Shown piece by piece: positions 36,496 through 45,821 of a DNA stretch of 64,000 nucleotides. The position numbers and the translations under genes are program-made. The notes under the pieces were generated by a model. That model worked only from the letters and a program-made list of their open reading frames with translations, searched no databases and was not told where the DNA came from. The number at the start of each line of letters is the position of its first letter. The stretch's first letter is position 1. Source of the stretch: Flavobacterium restrictum (GTDB lineage Bacteria; Bacteroidota; Bacteroidia; Flavobacteriales; Flavobacteriaceae). The DNA lies in contig NZ_VJZT01000007.1 of NCBI RefSeq assembly GCF_007097245.1, positions 1-64,000 on the forward strand, given 5' to 3'.

Positions 36496-37170
36496 ATGAA
36501 AACCACCTCTATTTTTGCTTCTCTACTATTGCTCGTATTCAGTTTTGGTTATGCACAAACCAAATTAACAGGTAAAGTTGTTACTGCGGGTAACGAACCT
36601 GTTGCCAAAGCCAAAGTCTATCTTGACTCCACCTACACTAAGGTAACGACCAACAAAAAGGGTGATTTTGAGATTATGGTTCCGGATAACGTAACTGTAA
36701 TAAACATTTATTCCGAAAAACAGGGCTTGTTATCTGGTAAGTACAACAAAGAAGCGGTGATGAATTTTATGTTTTTGGAAACTAAAGACGGGGTACCAGC
36801 AAAAAACAAAAATGGCGAAGTTGCCTTGCGCTATTCAGCCGAAAAAAAGCAATACGAAGTGAATACTGCCAATAAATTAAGTACTAATGGCGATAATAAT
36901 GCTGTGGTGTATCGTGATATTTATGAATTGCTAAGAGGTCGTTTGCCAGGCGTTTCGGTATCAAGAGACAATAAAATTACGATACGTGGGGTGAGTTCGA
37001 TACGTAATATTTCGGAACCATTATTTGTAGTGGATGGCATGATTTCATCAAGTATTGATTATATAGTGCCTGCTAATGTAAAGACGGTTAGCGTACTAAA
37101 GGATGGGGATGCCTCGATTTATGGTTCCCAAGCTTCCAGTGGTGTAATTCTTATAACAACCAAAAAATAA
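36496..37170 (+). CDS. Carboxypeptidase-regulatory domain plus SusC-type TonB plug domain, no barrel
   Basis: A 224-residue exported protein. Signal peptide ending FSFGYAQ; CarboxypepD_reg-like domain (about 23-85: LTGKVVTAGNEPVAKAKVYL, then NKKGDFEIMVPDN); linker; then a SusC/RagA-type plug (about 138-224): LLRGRLPGVSVS, ITIRGVSS, PLFVVDGM, VSVLKDGDASIYGSQASSGV and ILITTKK. The protein ends exactly where the transporter beta-barrel would begin. A proper stop and a 163-bp gap to the next gene argue for a real short protein, not a frameshifted receptor: no barrel sequence follows in any frame. Role unknown; it could compete for TonB or act as a soluble plug. Confidence 0.88.
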   Translation: MKTTSIFASLLLLVFSFGYAQTKLTGKVVTAGNEPVAKAKVYLDSTYTKVTTNKKGDFEIMVPDNVTVINIYSEKQGLLSGKYNKEAVMNFMFLETKDGVPAKNKNGEVALRYSAEKKQYEVNTANKLSTNGDNNAVVYRDIYELLRGRLPGVSVSRDNKITIRGVSSIRNISEPLFVVDGMISSSIDYIVPANVKTVSVLKDGDASIYGSQASSGVILITTKK

Positions 37171-37333
37171 CATGAAAACGGGAATTATTTAACGACGCTA
37201 TTTTTTTTATGCATCCAACTTTATTAAGGGCAACTAATTCAATTTGATTGGTTTTAAGTTTAAAAAAGTTGTTTCAAGCCCTATTCATTAGTCAAATTAC
37301 CTTTTCATACAAAAAACAGAATAAAACCTTCTT

Positions 37334-39925
37334 ATGAAGAAAATTTCATTACTTATTTGCACTATATTCTTTTGCAACGCAGTTGTTGCTCAGGTGAATG
37401 TGCTTTCCAATCATAATAATCTCAAGCGTACTGGATGGAATGATAGCGAAACTATTTTGACGACACAAAATGTTACTCCAGAAACGTTTACAAAGCTATT
37501 TGCAAAACCGGTTGACGATCAAATTTATACACAACCCTTAATTATAAGTAACGTTAGTATTGGGGGCAAACTAAAAACTATCGTTTTGGTAGCAACTGTT
37601 AATAATTCTGTTTACGCCTTTGATGCGGATACAGGAACCGACACCTTTTGGCAAACCAATCTTACTCCCCAAGGTTCTCGTCCAGTAAAAAATACGGACA
37701 TGACTGGCGCTTGTGGGGGCAATTATAAAGATTTTAGTGGTAATATGGGCATTGTAGGTACTCCTGCAGTTGACCCCGTTACAAATACCCTGTATGTAGT
37801 AGCGCGAAGTGTCACCGCGGGCAATACCTACCAACAGTATTTACATGCTCTCGATTTGACCACTGGAGCCGAGAAACCCAATAGCCCCATATTTATAACC
37901 GCTACTGTCACTGGAACGGGAGATGGGAGTGTAAATGGTAAAATCACCTTCAATCAGCAAACTCAAAATCAACGACCAGGACTTTTGCTGTATAACGGCA
38001 TCGTTTACATTTGCTGGGCATCGCATTGCGATTGGGGACCATATCATGGTTGGATGATGGGATATGATGCTTCAACTTTGCAACAAAAGTATGTGTATAA
38101 TGCCACTCCATCAGGCTATAATGCAGGTATTTGGATGAGTGGGCAGCCGCCTTCGGTAGATGAAAACGGCTTTTTTTACATCGCAACTGGAAACGGAAGC
38201 GTAGGAACTGCAGGAAATCTCAATAATCCAATAAATAGAGGCGAAAGTTTGGTCAAATTGAATGCCCAACTTCAAGTGCAAGATTTTTTTACGCCAAACA
38301 ATTATCAAGAATTAGAAGATGCCGATTTGGATTATGGTTCGGATGGGGTTTTGCTTATTCCGGATACGCATTTGTCGCTTTCGGGAAGTAAACAAGGATT
38401 TATTTATTTGATTGACAATAATGCAATGGGAGGCATGAATGTAAACAATACTAACGTTTTGCAAAAATGGGACATTAGCGCAGTACCCAATACGAACAAT
38501 AGACATTTGCACGGCTCTCCAGTTTATTATAAAAATAATTCAGGACAAGAATACGTATATGCTTGGGCAGAAAATAGTTATTTAAAACAAGTCCCTTTCA
38601 ATCGAGCTACTTTGCGTTTTGATGTTGCCAATGAAACGAAAGGGATCATTTCCTTGCCAAGCGGTATGCCGGGCGCCATGCTTTCCGTAAGTTCCAATGC
38701 CAATCAAGCGGGAACTGGAATTCTTTGGGCATCGCATCCGTTTAATGGAGATGCGAATCATGATGTTGTGAGCGGAATTTTGAGAGCTTTTGATGCTAAT
38801 GATGTTACCAAAGAAATCTGGAATAGCAGCATGAATGCTGGAGATGCAATAGGAAAATTTGCCAAATTTGTTCCTCCTACCATTGCCAATGGCAAAGTGT
38901 ATATGGCTACTTTCTCGAATCAATTGGTCGTTTATGGATTAGGAACACCTACCAAAAGAAATCCCGACAATCCTGTTGCTACCCTTGACGGACTTCGTTA
39001 TGAATACTATACGGGTAGTTATGATTATTTGCCCAACTTTAATGCTTTGACTCCCTTAAAAAGGGGTTCAATAGCAAATTTCACATTAAGTCCAGCAACC
39101 ACTGCTAGTAATTATGCTTTTCGATACAAAGGATATATCGACATTCCTACGGATGGATATTATACATTTTATACCAATTCCGATGACGGTAGCCGACTTT
39201 ATATTGGCGACAATTTAGTTGTTGATAATGACGGTTTGCATGCTACAGTAGAAAATTATGGATCAATAGGTTTGAAAAAAGGCAAACACGCCATTACCGA
39301 ATTGTTTTTTCAAAAAGGAGGGGAGGCAGTCTTGCAAACTAGCTACTCTGGCCCAGGAATTGCAAAACAATTCATACCCAATTCGGTTTTGTTTCGGGAT
39401 GTTTATATTCCTACTGTTAACATTACTTCTCCAGTAGCCAATTCGGTTTTGGGTTCTAATGTAACTATAACAACAAGTATTATAGATAGTGATGCGGTAG
39501 TTTTCAAAGTTGAATTTTATGCTGAAAACATTTTGTTAGGAACGGATAGTAGTGCCCCATTTCAATATGATTGGTTGGGTATTGCCAATGGTTCACATAC
39601 CATTACAGCCATTGTTTATGATACTTTTGGGAGACAAAGTACTTCTTCATCAGTACTTTTTACGACCAATAGTCTTGGCATTGTAGACCAAGAATTAAAC
39701 AAAGGAATCATAGTAATAAATCCTGTGGATCGTATATTGCATTTGATTTCGGATAGTAATTTATCGGAAGCTACCATTCGGATTTATGATATCCAAGGTA
39801 GATTTAGGAGTATTTTCAAAAAAGAAGGTAATGATATTGATGTGAGTAATTTGACTGCAGGAATTTACATAGTACAGGTTCAAATAAATGGTGCTAAATA
39901 TGTAACAAAATTTATTAAAAAGTAA
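37334..39925 (+). CDS. T9SS-exported protein with PQQ-like propeller, PA14 and Ig-like domains
   Basis: An 863-residue secreted protein: signal peptide (LLICTIFFCNAVVAQ); a beta-propeller resembling quinoprotein/PQQ repeats (about 30-540: TIVLVATVNNSVYAFDADTG, GTPAVDPVTNTLYVVARS, ANGKVYMATFSNQLVVYG); a PA14-like carbohydrate-binding domain (about 555-690: GLRYEYYTGSYDYLPNF, FYTNSDDGSRLYIGDNLV); an Ig-like/Big-type domain (PTVNITSPVANSVLGSNV to LFTT); and a type A sorting domain (IYDIQGR, LTAGIYIVQVQINGAKYVTK). It probably binds or modifies glycans at the surface; an enzymatic role for the propeller is not certain. Confidence 0.9.
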   Translation: MKKISLLICTIFFCNAVVAQVNVLSNHNNLKRTGWNDSETILTTQNVTPETFTKLFAKPVDDQIYTQPLIISNVSIGGKLKTIVLVATVNNSVYAFDADTGTDTFWQTNLTPQGSRPVKNTDMTGACGGNYKDFSGNMGIVGTPAVDPVTNTLYVVARSVTAGNTYQQYLHALDLTTGAEKPNSPIFITATVTGTGDGSVNGKITFNQQTQNQRPGLLLYNGIVYICWASHCDWGPYHGWMMGYDASTLQQKYVYNATPSGYNAGIWMSGQPPSVDENGFFYIATGNGSVGTAGNLNNPINRGESLVKLNAQLQVQDFFTPNNYQELEDADLDYGSDGVLLIPDTHLSLSGSKQGFIYLIDNNAMGGMNVNNTNVLQKWDISAVPNTNNRHLHGSPVYYKNNSGQEYVYAWAENSYLKQVPFNRATLRFDVANETKGIISLPSGMPGAMLSVSSNANQAGTGILWASHPFNGDANHDVVSGILRAFDANDVTKEIWNSSMNAGDAIGKFAKFVPPTIANGKVYMATFSNQLVVYGLGTPTKRNPDNPVATLDGLRYEYYTGSYDYLPNFNALTPLKRGSIANFTLSPATTASNYAFRYKGYIDIPTDGYYTFYTNSDDGSRLYIGDNLVVDNDGLHATVENYGSIGLKKGKHAITELFFQKGGEAVLQTSYSGPGIAKQFIPNSVLFRDVYIPTVNITSPVANSVLGSNVTITTSIIDSDAVVFKVEFYAENILLGTDSSAPFQYDWLGIANGSHTITAIVYDTFGRQSTSSSVLFTTNSLGIVDQELNKGIIVINPVDRILHLISDSNLSEATIRIYDIQGRFRSIFKKEGNDIDVSNLTAGIYIVQVQINGAKYVTKFIKK

Positions 39926-39963
39926 AAAAGGGACTGCCTATTTCACATGTATTGCAAATTAAC

Positions 39964-39998
39964 AAACCCTTAAACAATTGCTGTTTAGGGGTTTTTTT
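39964..39998 (+). terminator. Terminator of the PQQ/PA14 gene
   Basis: An AAACCCTTAAACA-type stem around ATTGC, pairing with TGTTTAGGGGTTT, followed by nine T. Nearly the same hairpin occurs at 48928-48960. Confidence 0.85.
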
Positions 39999-40078
39999 TT
40001 GTGATTTTTTTTACTAAAATTGATTTTTTGATTTAAAATTGAAACTAACAGTGTTGGGAATCAAATTTGGAGACTTGT

Positions 40079-40945
40079 TTATTTGGTATCCTTTTTCCAA
40101 TAGGGTTTTACCATTTTATCGGCACTTAATTTTAGCAAAACTATTGAAGCCAATACGCAAAAAATAATCGCTTGAATTGTTCCTTCGGGGCCAAATTCGC
40201 CTCCTGTAATGAATTGATTTCCAGTAATTTTAGTCGTAAGTAAACTAGCTGTTTTTTCGTTACCCGATGTTATAGCACCAAAAATACCGGATTGCATAAA
40301 ATTCCAAGCAAAATGAATGGCAATCGGGAACCACAAATTTCTAGCATATATATAAGCCGCACCCATTAAAAATCCTGCTTCTATACCAACACATAATCCT
40401 GAAAGTAACGTGCTATTTGGATTGGCTACATGCAATGCTCCAAAAATAATTGCAGTAATTAATAAAGAAATGTAGCTTCCTAATTTTTCTTCCACTATTC
40501 GAAAAATAATCCCTCTAATCAAAATTTCTTCAAAAATAGCAACCGAAAAGGCTATCGTGAACGGAATAATTATTGATGCTATAGGATTGACAGTAACGAT
40601 TTCGAAACCATTACTCGCAATAATCACGAGTATAGTAAGGCTTTGTAATAACACTCCTATCCCAGTTCCCATAAGGATATTTTTGACTATTCCTTTGCTT
40701 GAAAACTCGGTTATGGCTCTTTTTTCATATTTTTTTAAAAAATAAATGTAGGTAAGAATGACCGCTGTTGACGAGATGATGCCTTTTGTGAGGTTTCTGA
40801 AATTTTTATCTAATGAAGTGAAATCAAGTAATTTTCCAGTGATTTGTTGTGCCAAAATAAAGGCAATAAAACATACTAAAAGACCTAGTAGGATTCTGGT
40901 TAACGGTGCATTTAAAATTCGTTGTTTGGTGGTAATTGTTTTCAT
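40079..40945 (-). CDS. CPBP family intramembrane glutamic endopeptidase
   Basis: A 288-residue polytopic membrane protein with about eight hydrophobic segments. The ABI/CAAX-protease motifs are FEEILIRGIIFRIVEE (EExxxR), IIFGALHVAN (FxxxH) and the late histidine FPIAIHFAWNF (HxxxN). Related bacterial enzymes act in bacteriocin immunity or membrane-protein processing. It lies 34 bp after the DUF4249 gene in the run of genes headed by the papain-like peptidase, so it may process or protect from a peptide handled by that system; this is inference. Confidence 0.9.
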   Translation of the reverse strand: MKTITTKQRILNAPLTRILLGLLVCFIAFILAQQITGKLLDFTSLDKNFRNLTKGIISSTAVILTYIYFLKKYEKRAITEFSSKGIVKNILMGTGIGVLLQSLTILVIIASNGFEIVTVNPIASIIIPFTIAFSVAIFEEILIRGIIFRIVEEKLGSYISLLITAIIFGALHVANPNSTLLSGLCVGIEAGFLMGAAYIYARNLWFPIAIHFAWNFMQSGIFGAITSGNEKTASLLTTKITGNQFITGGEFGPEGTIQAIIFCVLASIVLLKLSADKMVKPYWKKDTK

Positions 40946-40979
40946 AAGTTTTAAAATAAGAGGATTATTAATAATTGTT

Positions 40980-41804
40980 TTATTGAATGGTATAATTTCG
41001 GGTATCAGCTTGGCTCAATGTGAAATAACCCAGTGGATAATTGTTAAAATTCGTTTGGTTTTTTATGTTTCCTCTCACTGTAGCTGGTGGGGTCTGAAAC
41101 GGACCTCCGCCAGAACTTCCTGCCACACCCAATAGAATACTCATGTAATTATAATACCCTTTTGAAATTCCGTGATGGGTAATTTCGACTGTTTGTCCTG
41201 GTGCTGTATCCTCTTCGAGTACCAAACTAAAAAATTCATTGCCTTGAAAAAATTGATCATCATCTACTGAATATTCTGGTTTTAGGTTTTTAGAGAATTT
41301 GTATTTATAAAGATAGTAATTATCAGCATCTGCCGGATCATTGAAAAAAGCTTTTAATTTTAGGAAGTCGGTTCCTAAACCACTTTGCTTTTCTTGCGTT
41401 ACCGAAGTTATTGCAGCGACTGATTTTAAGGTTTCTTTAGCTGTGTAATTTTGTCCGTTATTGATAACCGTTAAGGTGTAAGTTTCATCAATTTTTGGAA
41501 CAAAATTGCTACATAAATAAATTCCAGTATTGGGTGTTTCCACAAAATTGAAAACTATATTGGAACTATTTTTTATAAAAACCGTTGCGCCAGAAACTAC
41601 TGGAATTGTATTGGTATAAAAATCAGTGGTGGTTGATAGTTTTATGGTTTGATTGTTTCCAGTTGTTCCTTTTTGCCAAATTAAGGAAGCATCAATGACT
41701 AATCTAGGATTATCAGTATTTAAAGGAATGTTAACTACATCCTCACAGCTGTTAAAAAAGACAGCCAAAAGCATTACGATTATTAAATTTATTTTATTTT
41801 TCAT
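40980..41804 (-). CDS. DUF4249 lipoprotein, partner of the TonB-dependent receptor
   Basis: A 274-residue lipoprotein with signal peptide IIVMLLAVFFNSC and lipidated Cys20. DUF4249 landmarks are LNTDNPRLVIDASLIW, then IYLCSNFVPKIDETYTLTVINNG and YYLYKYKFSKNLKPEY. The family is regularly encoded next to TonB-dependent receptors in Bacteroidota and probably serves as an outer-membrane accessory binding protein. Only 11 bp separate it from the receptor gene. Confidence 0.88.
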   Translation of the reverse strand: MKNKINLIIVMLLAVFFNSCEDVVNIPLNTDNPRLVIDASLIWQKGTTGNNQTIKLSTTTDFYTNTIPVVSGATVFIKNSSNIVFNFVETPNTGIYLCSNFVPKIDETYTLTVINNGQNYTAKETLKSVAAITSVTQEKQSGLGTDFLKLKAFFNDPADADNYYLYKYKFSKNLKPEYSVDDDQFFQGNEFFSLVLEEDTAPGQTVEITHHGISKGYYNYMSILLGVAGSSGGGPFQTPPATVRGNIKNQTNFNNYPLGYFTLSQADTRNYTIQ

Positions 41805-41815
41805 CTTTTTATATA

Positions 41816-44227
41816 TTAAAATTTGAAGTTATAGCTTACCGAAGGAACCATTCCGAAAATGGAGGTTCTCAAGGCTTCATTATTTCCAGTGTCAGCATTT
41901 TGTTTGAAATTTATGGAAGCGGCATTCTTACGATTGTACACATTATAAATACTGAATACCCATTCTGATTTCCAACTTCTATTGTCATTTTTATGAGGCG
42001 TTAGCGTTGCTGAAATGTCTAAATGATGATAAACTGGCAGTCTGTTTTCGTTTCTTAATCCATAACTAGGGACCAGAATGTCCTGATAGGTATATTGACC
42101 GTTTGGATAGGTTACCGGCTGACCCGATTGTAGCATGAAATTGGCTCCAAAATTCCATTTTTTATTTAAATTATAGGAACTTGTAACGGCAAGATTGTGT
42201 AATTTATCATAAGCGGAATTGTACCATTGTCCATTGTTAATTCCAATTTCGGAACTATTTCTTCCAAGAGTTTGCTGTTCTGATTTAGATAAAGTATAAG
42301 AAATCCAGCCTGTTAATTTACCTTCGTTTTTGCGTAACATCAGTTCCAAACCATACGAACGCATTTGACCGTTGAGTACCACTTGTTCAATAGCTTCGTT
42401 GGCAACTAAATCAGCACCATCTATATAGTCCATTCTGTTTTGGATTTTTTTATAGAAAGTTTCCGCTTCAAAGGAATATTTTTCATCGCTAAAATTTTTG
42501 AAATATCCCAAAGCCACTTGATCTGCAATTTGCGGTTTGATATAATTGTCACTAGGCATCCAAACATCCAATGGAGTAGGAGATGAAGTATTAGAAACCA
42601 GTTGTAAATACTGCACCATTCTATTATAACTCGCTTTTACAGATTGATTTTTATCCAATTCATAAGCCACAGAAAAACGAGGCTCCAAGTAATTATAGCT
42701 TTGAATCACTTTGTTTTTATCATAAAATTGGGTTCCAATTGGCGTTGCTTTTTGATAAGTTTGTGTGTCTTGATTAAAAGTTACGGGGTCGTTATTGGCA
42801 TAAAGATTTACATTGGATTGACCCAATCTATAAAACATACTGTATCGTAAACCATAGGAAAGCGAAGTCTTTTTTGAAATTTCTTGTTCGGCTGCGACAT
42901 ATAGTGCAGGTTCAAAAGCGTATTTTTTATCCAATTGTTTAAAATTTATTCCAGAATTTGAACTAGTTGGTGATATCGTTCCGGGATTGAAATCGTAATA
43001 AATACTATTGACACCAAAATTTAATTTGAATTTGTCTGTAATGTAATTTTTGAAATCGTATTTTACAGTGTAGTTTTTTATGCCCGAATCCCATTTGAAA
43101 TCAGCTAAATCCAAACCCAATCCAAAGTAATAATCACTGTAAATTAGCGATAAATTTGAAAATAATTTGTCAGTATACAAATGATTCCAACGCAAGTTTA
43201 AGATAGAATTTCCGTACGTATTTGTAAAACTTTTGTCCAAACTAAAGACGTCACGACCAAAGTAACCAGACAAGAACAAATTATTGTTTGGATTTAATTT
43301 ATAAGACAATTTGGTATTCAAATCATAGAAATAAGCGGCATTGTTTTTTTGCTCTTCGGAGAGTTTTAAAAATAAATGCGCATACGAAGCACGTCCGCCA
43401 ATAAGGAACGAACCTTTGTCTTTTACAATTGGTCCTTCGGCTAATAATCGGCTAGAAATTAATCCGATGCCACCATTCATGTGAAAACCAGAACTGTTAC
43501 CATCTTTTTGATACATATCTAAAACCGATGAAGCTCTCCCACCAAATCTCGCTGGGATTCCTCCTTTGTACAATTTCAAATCCTTTATCGCATCAGGATT
43601 AAAAACCGAAAAGAAACCAAAAACATGCGAAGAATTAAAAATTGTTGCTTCGTCCAAAAGGATTAAGTTTTGGTCAGCACCACCGCCACGAACATTGAAA
43701 CCAGAAGCTCCTTCGCCAGCATTGGTAACTCCGGGCAAAAGCAAAAGCGATTTGAGAATATCAACCTCTCCAAGAACAACAGGCATCTTTTTTATAGTAG
43801 CAATAGAAAGTTTATTGATGCTCATTTCCGCTTTTCTGATGTTGGTTGCTTTTCGTTCGTTTGTAACAACTACCTCTTGTAATTGCTCTTCACTACCGAA
43901 AAGTTGAAAGTTTGTTTTGGTATTCTTGTTGAGGTTAACGCTAGCAGTAAGCGTTTGAAAACTCACAAAACTCAATTCCACTTCGTAGTTGCCTTTTGGA
44001 ATTGTAATAGAATAAAAGCCATATTCATTGGTGGTTGTTCCTGTTTTTAATTCAGGAAAATACACATTTACACCAATTATGGTTTCGTTGCTTTTGGCAT
44101 CGGTGATTGTTCCACTTAAAGTGAATTTTTGCCTCGCCAGTTGTTTAGCACTCTTGTCTTGCGAAAACACATTGCTAAAAAAAAGTAGCAGTGTTGTAGT
44201 TAGGAAAAGAATTAATTTTGCATTCAT
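41816..44227 (-). CDS. TonB-dependent receptor with carboxypeptidase-regulatory N-terminal domain
   Basis: An 803-residue outer-membrane receptor. Signal peptide (LILFLTTTLLLFFSNVFS), CarboxypepD_reg-like domain (about 35-115: LSGTITDAKSNETIIGVNVY), plug domain (about 120-240: MPVVLGEVDILKSLLLLPGV, FNVRGGGADQNLILLDEATI, IPARFGGRASSVLDMY) and a beta-barrel ending in an aromatic residue (VSYNFKF). Imports an unknown ligand with DUF4249 as partner. Located in the gene run downstream of the papain-like peptidase, 39 bp after it. Confidence 0.92.
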   Translation of the reverse strand: MNAKLILFLTTTLLLFFSNVFSQDKSAKQLARQKFTLSGTITDAKSNETIIGVNVYFPELKTGTTTNEYGFYSITIPKGNYEVELSFVSFQTLTASVNLNKNTKTNFQLFGSEEQLQEVVVTNERKATNIRKAEMSINKLSIATIKKMPVVLGEVDILKSLLLLPGVTNAGEGASGFNVRGGGADQNLILLDEATIFNSSHVFGFFSVFNPDAIKDLKLYKGGIPARFGGRASSVLDMYQKDGNSSGFHMNGGIGLISSRLLAEGPIVKDKGSFLIGGRASYAHLFLKLSEEQKNNAAYFYDLNTKLSYKLNPNNNLFLSGYFGRDVFSLDKSFTNTYGNSILNLRWNHLYTDKLFSNLSLIYSDYYFGLGLDLADFKWDSGIKNYTVKYDFKNYITDKFKLNFGVNSIYYDFNPGTISPTSSNSGINFKQLDKKYAFEPALYVAAEQEISKKTSLSYGLRYSMFYRLGQSNVNLYANNDPVTFNQDTQTYQKATPIGTQFYDKNKVIQSYNYLEPRFSVAYELDKNQSVKASYNRMVQYLQLVSNTSSPTPLDVWMPSDNYIKPQIADQVALGYFKNFSDEKYSFEAETFYKKIQNRMDYIDGADLVANEAIEQVVLNGQMRSYGLELMLRKNEGKLTGWISYTLSKSEQQTLGRNSSEIGINNGQWYNSAYDKLHNLAVTSSYNLNKKWNFGANFMLQSGQPVTYPNGQYTYQDILVPSYGLRNENRLPVYHHLDISATLTPHKNDNRSWKSEWVFSIYNVYNRKNAASINFKQNADTGNNEALRTSIFGMVPSVSYNFKF

Positions 44228-44266
44228 TTTTTTATTTTTTAAAGGGTTTTTAAATTGACAAAAGCA

Positions 44267-45694
44267 TTATAGATTTTTGCCTACTTTCTTGTTTATTGCT
44301 TTAGAAATGGCGTTTTTATTAACTAGTACCGAAATTGTTTTTAAGAGCAAATAGTCTTTAGACATATACAAATACCCGCCACAATCATTGTTGTCAGAGG
44401 AGTTTTTTAGAATATAATAAGGTTTCCCTTTTTCGTCTTCTGCTATTCCAATAATGTGCATGTTATGTACATCTTCGGTAGTGCGATTGTCGAATGCTGC
44501 TTGTCTAATTTGTTGAGTAATGATTTTAGGATTGTCCAATACTGCGAAACCATTTTTAAATCCTTCATAAATATCACCATCCCAACAAACCGAATAATTG
44601 TGTAGTAAAGCGTTGTCAATCACCGATGTGAAATCGTCTATTGGCAGATTCAAATACTGATTGTTGTTCCAGTTTGCTTCAATTTCTAAAGTAAACTTCG
44701 AATAAAAAGAATGATGCGTATAAGAAGTAATTTCTACGTAATCATTAGGATTAATTCCAATCATTTCATTTGCGAATGACTTTGGAGTATATGTCTTTCC
44801 ATCATAAATAAAAATATTTGGAACTTTGCCTAAAGTTTGGTTTAGGATTTCATCAACTTGATTTCGGTAGATTTCGGTAGTTAAATCACCGTGGGAATTC
44901 ACATAAAATTTCACCTTTTCTAATAAGGCTTTATTCATTTCTGCATGATCGTGTCTGTTATCAGAATCCAATTTTCCGGAATACACACTTTCTGGAATGG
45001 CACCAAATTCTTTATAAGCTTTCAAAACACTAAAAGTCAAATCGCCTTCGGTAAAAGCACTGGCTCCATTTCGGCGGATATAATTTTCGGCTTTGTTGAT
45101 GTAAGTTGGTCTGACGAAAAACATTGGCGAAAGCACCACCGGTTTTTTACCCAATCTCATCGCTTCAGTTTCTATAAAAGAAGTGGTAGCGAAACTCCAA
45201 CAATCACCAGTGGCTTGCTGGTCTTTGATGGGTGTGCTTTCTATTAATTTTATGATTTTAAAGCCTGCAATTTTTGGATTTGAATTTGTTTTTAGTTGAA
45301 ATATATAATTGGTTCGGCTTAATTTTAAAGGTGTATTACCGCCCCACATTCCGTTAATGATAGAATCTCCGGGCATTATTTTTCCTTTAAAAATTAAAGG
45401 AGCGGTCTCTGCCCATCCCAACGATTTTCTGGCATCGGCAAAAACGCTATCGTTGATTATCCATACTTTATCAAGGGAAACATCTTTTACTCTTTTATCA
45501 GGAAAATCCATTTTTCCTTTGATAGAATTGTTTTTCCATTCCAATTTAAAAAGTACTAATTCTGATGTAGATAAGTCTTTGGTAATGGTTCTCCCCATCC
45601 AAGAACCTACTAATAGGTTTTGGGTTTTAGGTTGCGCTTGCATTAAAAATCCAATAAACAATAGGATAATTAGAACTGTATTTTTTGTTTTCAT
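44267..45694 (-). CDS. Papain-like C1 family cysteine peptidase, exported
   Basis: A 475-residue protein counted from the ATG at 45694, which gives a clean signal peptide (NTVLIILLFIGFLMQAQ); a longer frame from 45784 would bury it. The N-terminal about 130 residues form a beta-rich region of unknown role. The C1B (bleomycin hydrolase/PepC-like) catalytic domain follows: IKDQQATGDCWSFATTSF with the nucleophile Cys, HNMHIIGIAED with the His, and YILKNSSD with the Asn. First gene of the run under the candidate LytTR-controlled promoter. Confidence 0.88.
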   Translation of the reverse strand: MKTKNTVLIILLFIGFLMQAQPKTQNLLVGSWMGRTITKDLSTSELVLFKLEWKNNSIKGKMDFPDKRVKDVSLDKVWIINDSVFADARKSLGWAETAPLIFKGKIMPGDSIINGMWGGNTPLKLSRTNYIFQLKTNSNPKIAGFKIIKLIESTPIKDQQATGDCWSFATTSFIETEAMRLGKKPVVLSPMFFVRPTYINKAENYIRRNGASAFTEGDLTFSVLKAYKEFGAIPESVYSGKLDSDNRHDHAEMNKALLEKVKFYVNSHGDLTTEIYRNQVDEILNQTLGKVPNIFIYDGKTYTPKSFANEMIGINPNDYVEITSYTHHSFYSKFTLEIEANWNNNQYLNLPIDDFTSVIDNALLHNYSVCWDGDIYEGFKNGFAVLDNPKIITQQIRQAAFDNRTTEDVHNMHIIGIAEDEKGKPYYILKNSSDNNDCGGYLYMSKDYLLLKTISVLVNKNAISKAINKKVGKNL

Positions 45695-45719
45695 AATTGT
45701 TCTTATGTATAATTTTATA

Positions 45720-45750
45720 CAAAAGTCCAAGAATAAAACAAGGGCTACAA
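45720..45750 (-). promoter_or_regulatory. Weak promoter of the papain-like peptidase operon
   Basis: On the minus strand: TTG (45750-45748), a 20-bp spacer, then GACTTTTG (45727-45720), one mismatch from TAnnTTTG. The imperfect -7 and the paired repeats just upstream fit an activator-dependent promoter. Confidence 0.5.
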
Positions 45751-45776
45751 TTTTACTATGCGAAGTAGGGTAGGTT

Positions 45777-45806
45777 GTCTGCAAACTAGTGTTTTAAGTC
45801 TGCAAA
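45777..45806 (-). promoter_or_regulatory. Candidate LytTR operator: two 9-bp direct repeats, 21-bp period
   Basis: TTTGCAGAC occurs twice in the same orientation on the minus strand (45806-45798 and 45785-45777), separated by exactly 12 bp. LytTR-type regulators such as AgrA bind 9-bp direct repeats with 12-bp spacing. The site is 27 bp upstream of the -33 element of the peptidase gene and just downstream of the LytTR regulator gene. A related CTTGCAGAC half-site lies before the kinase gene (47662-47670). Confidence 0.6.
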
Positions 45807-45821
45807 ATTTTTGTTGAAAAG

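Noticed and set aside
36496..37170. Plug-only protein as a frameshifted SusC receptor
   Set aside because: No barrel-like sequence follows in any frame before the next gene, and the promoter and stop are clean.
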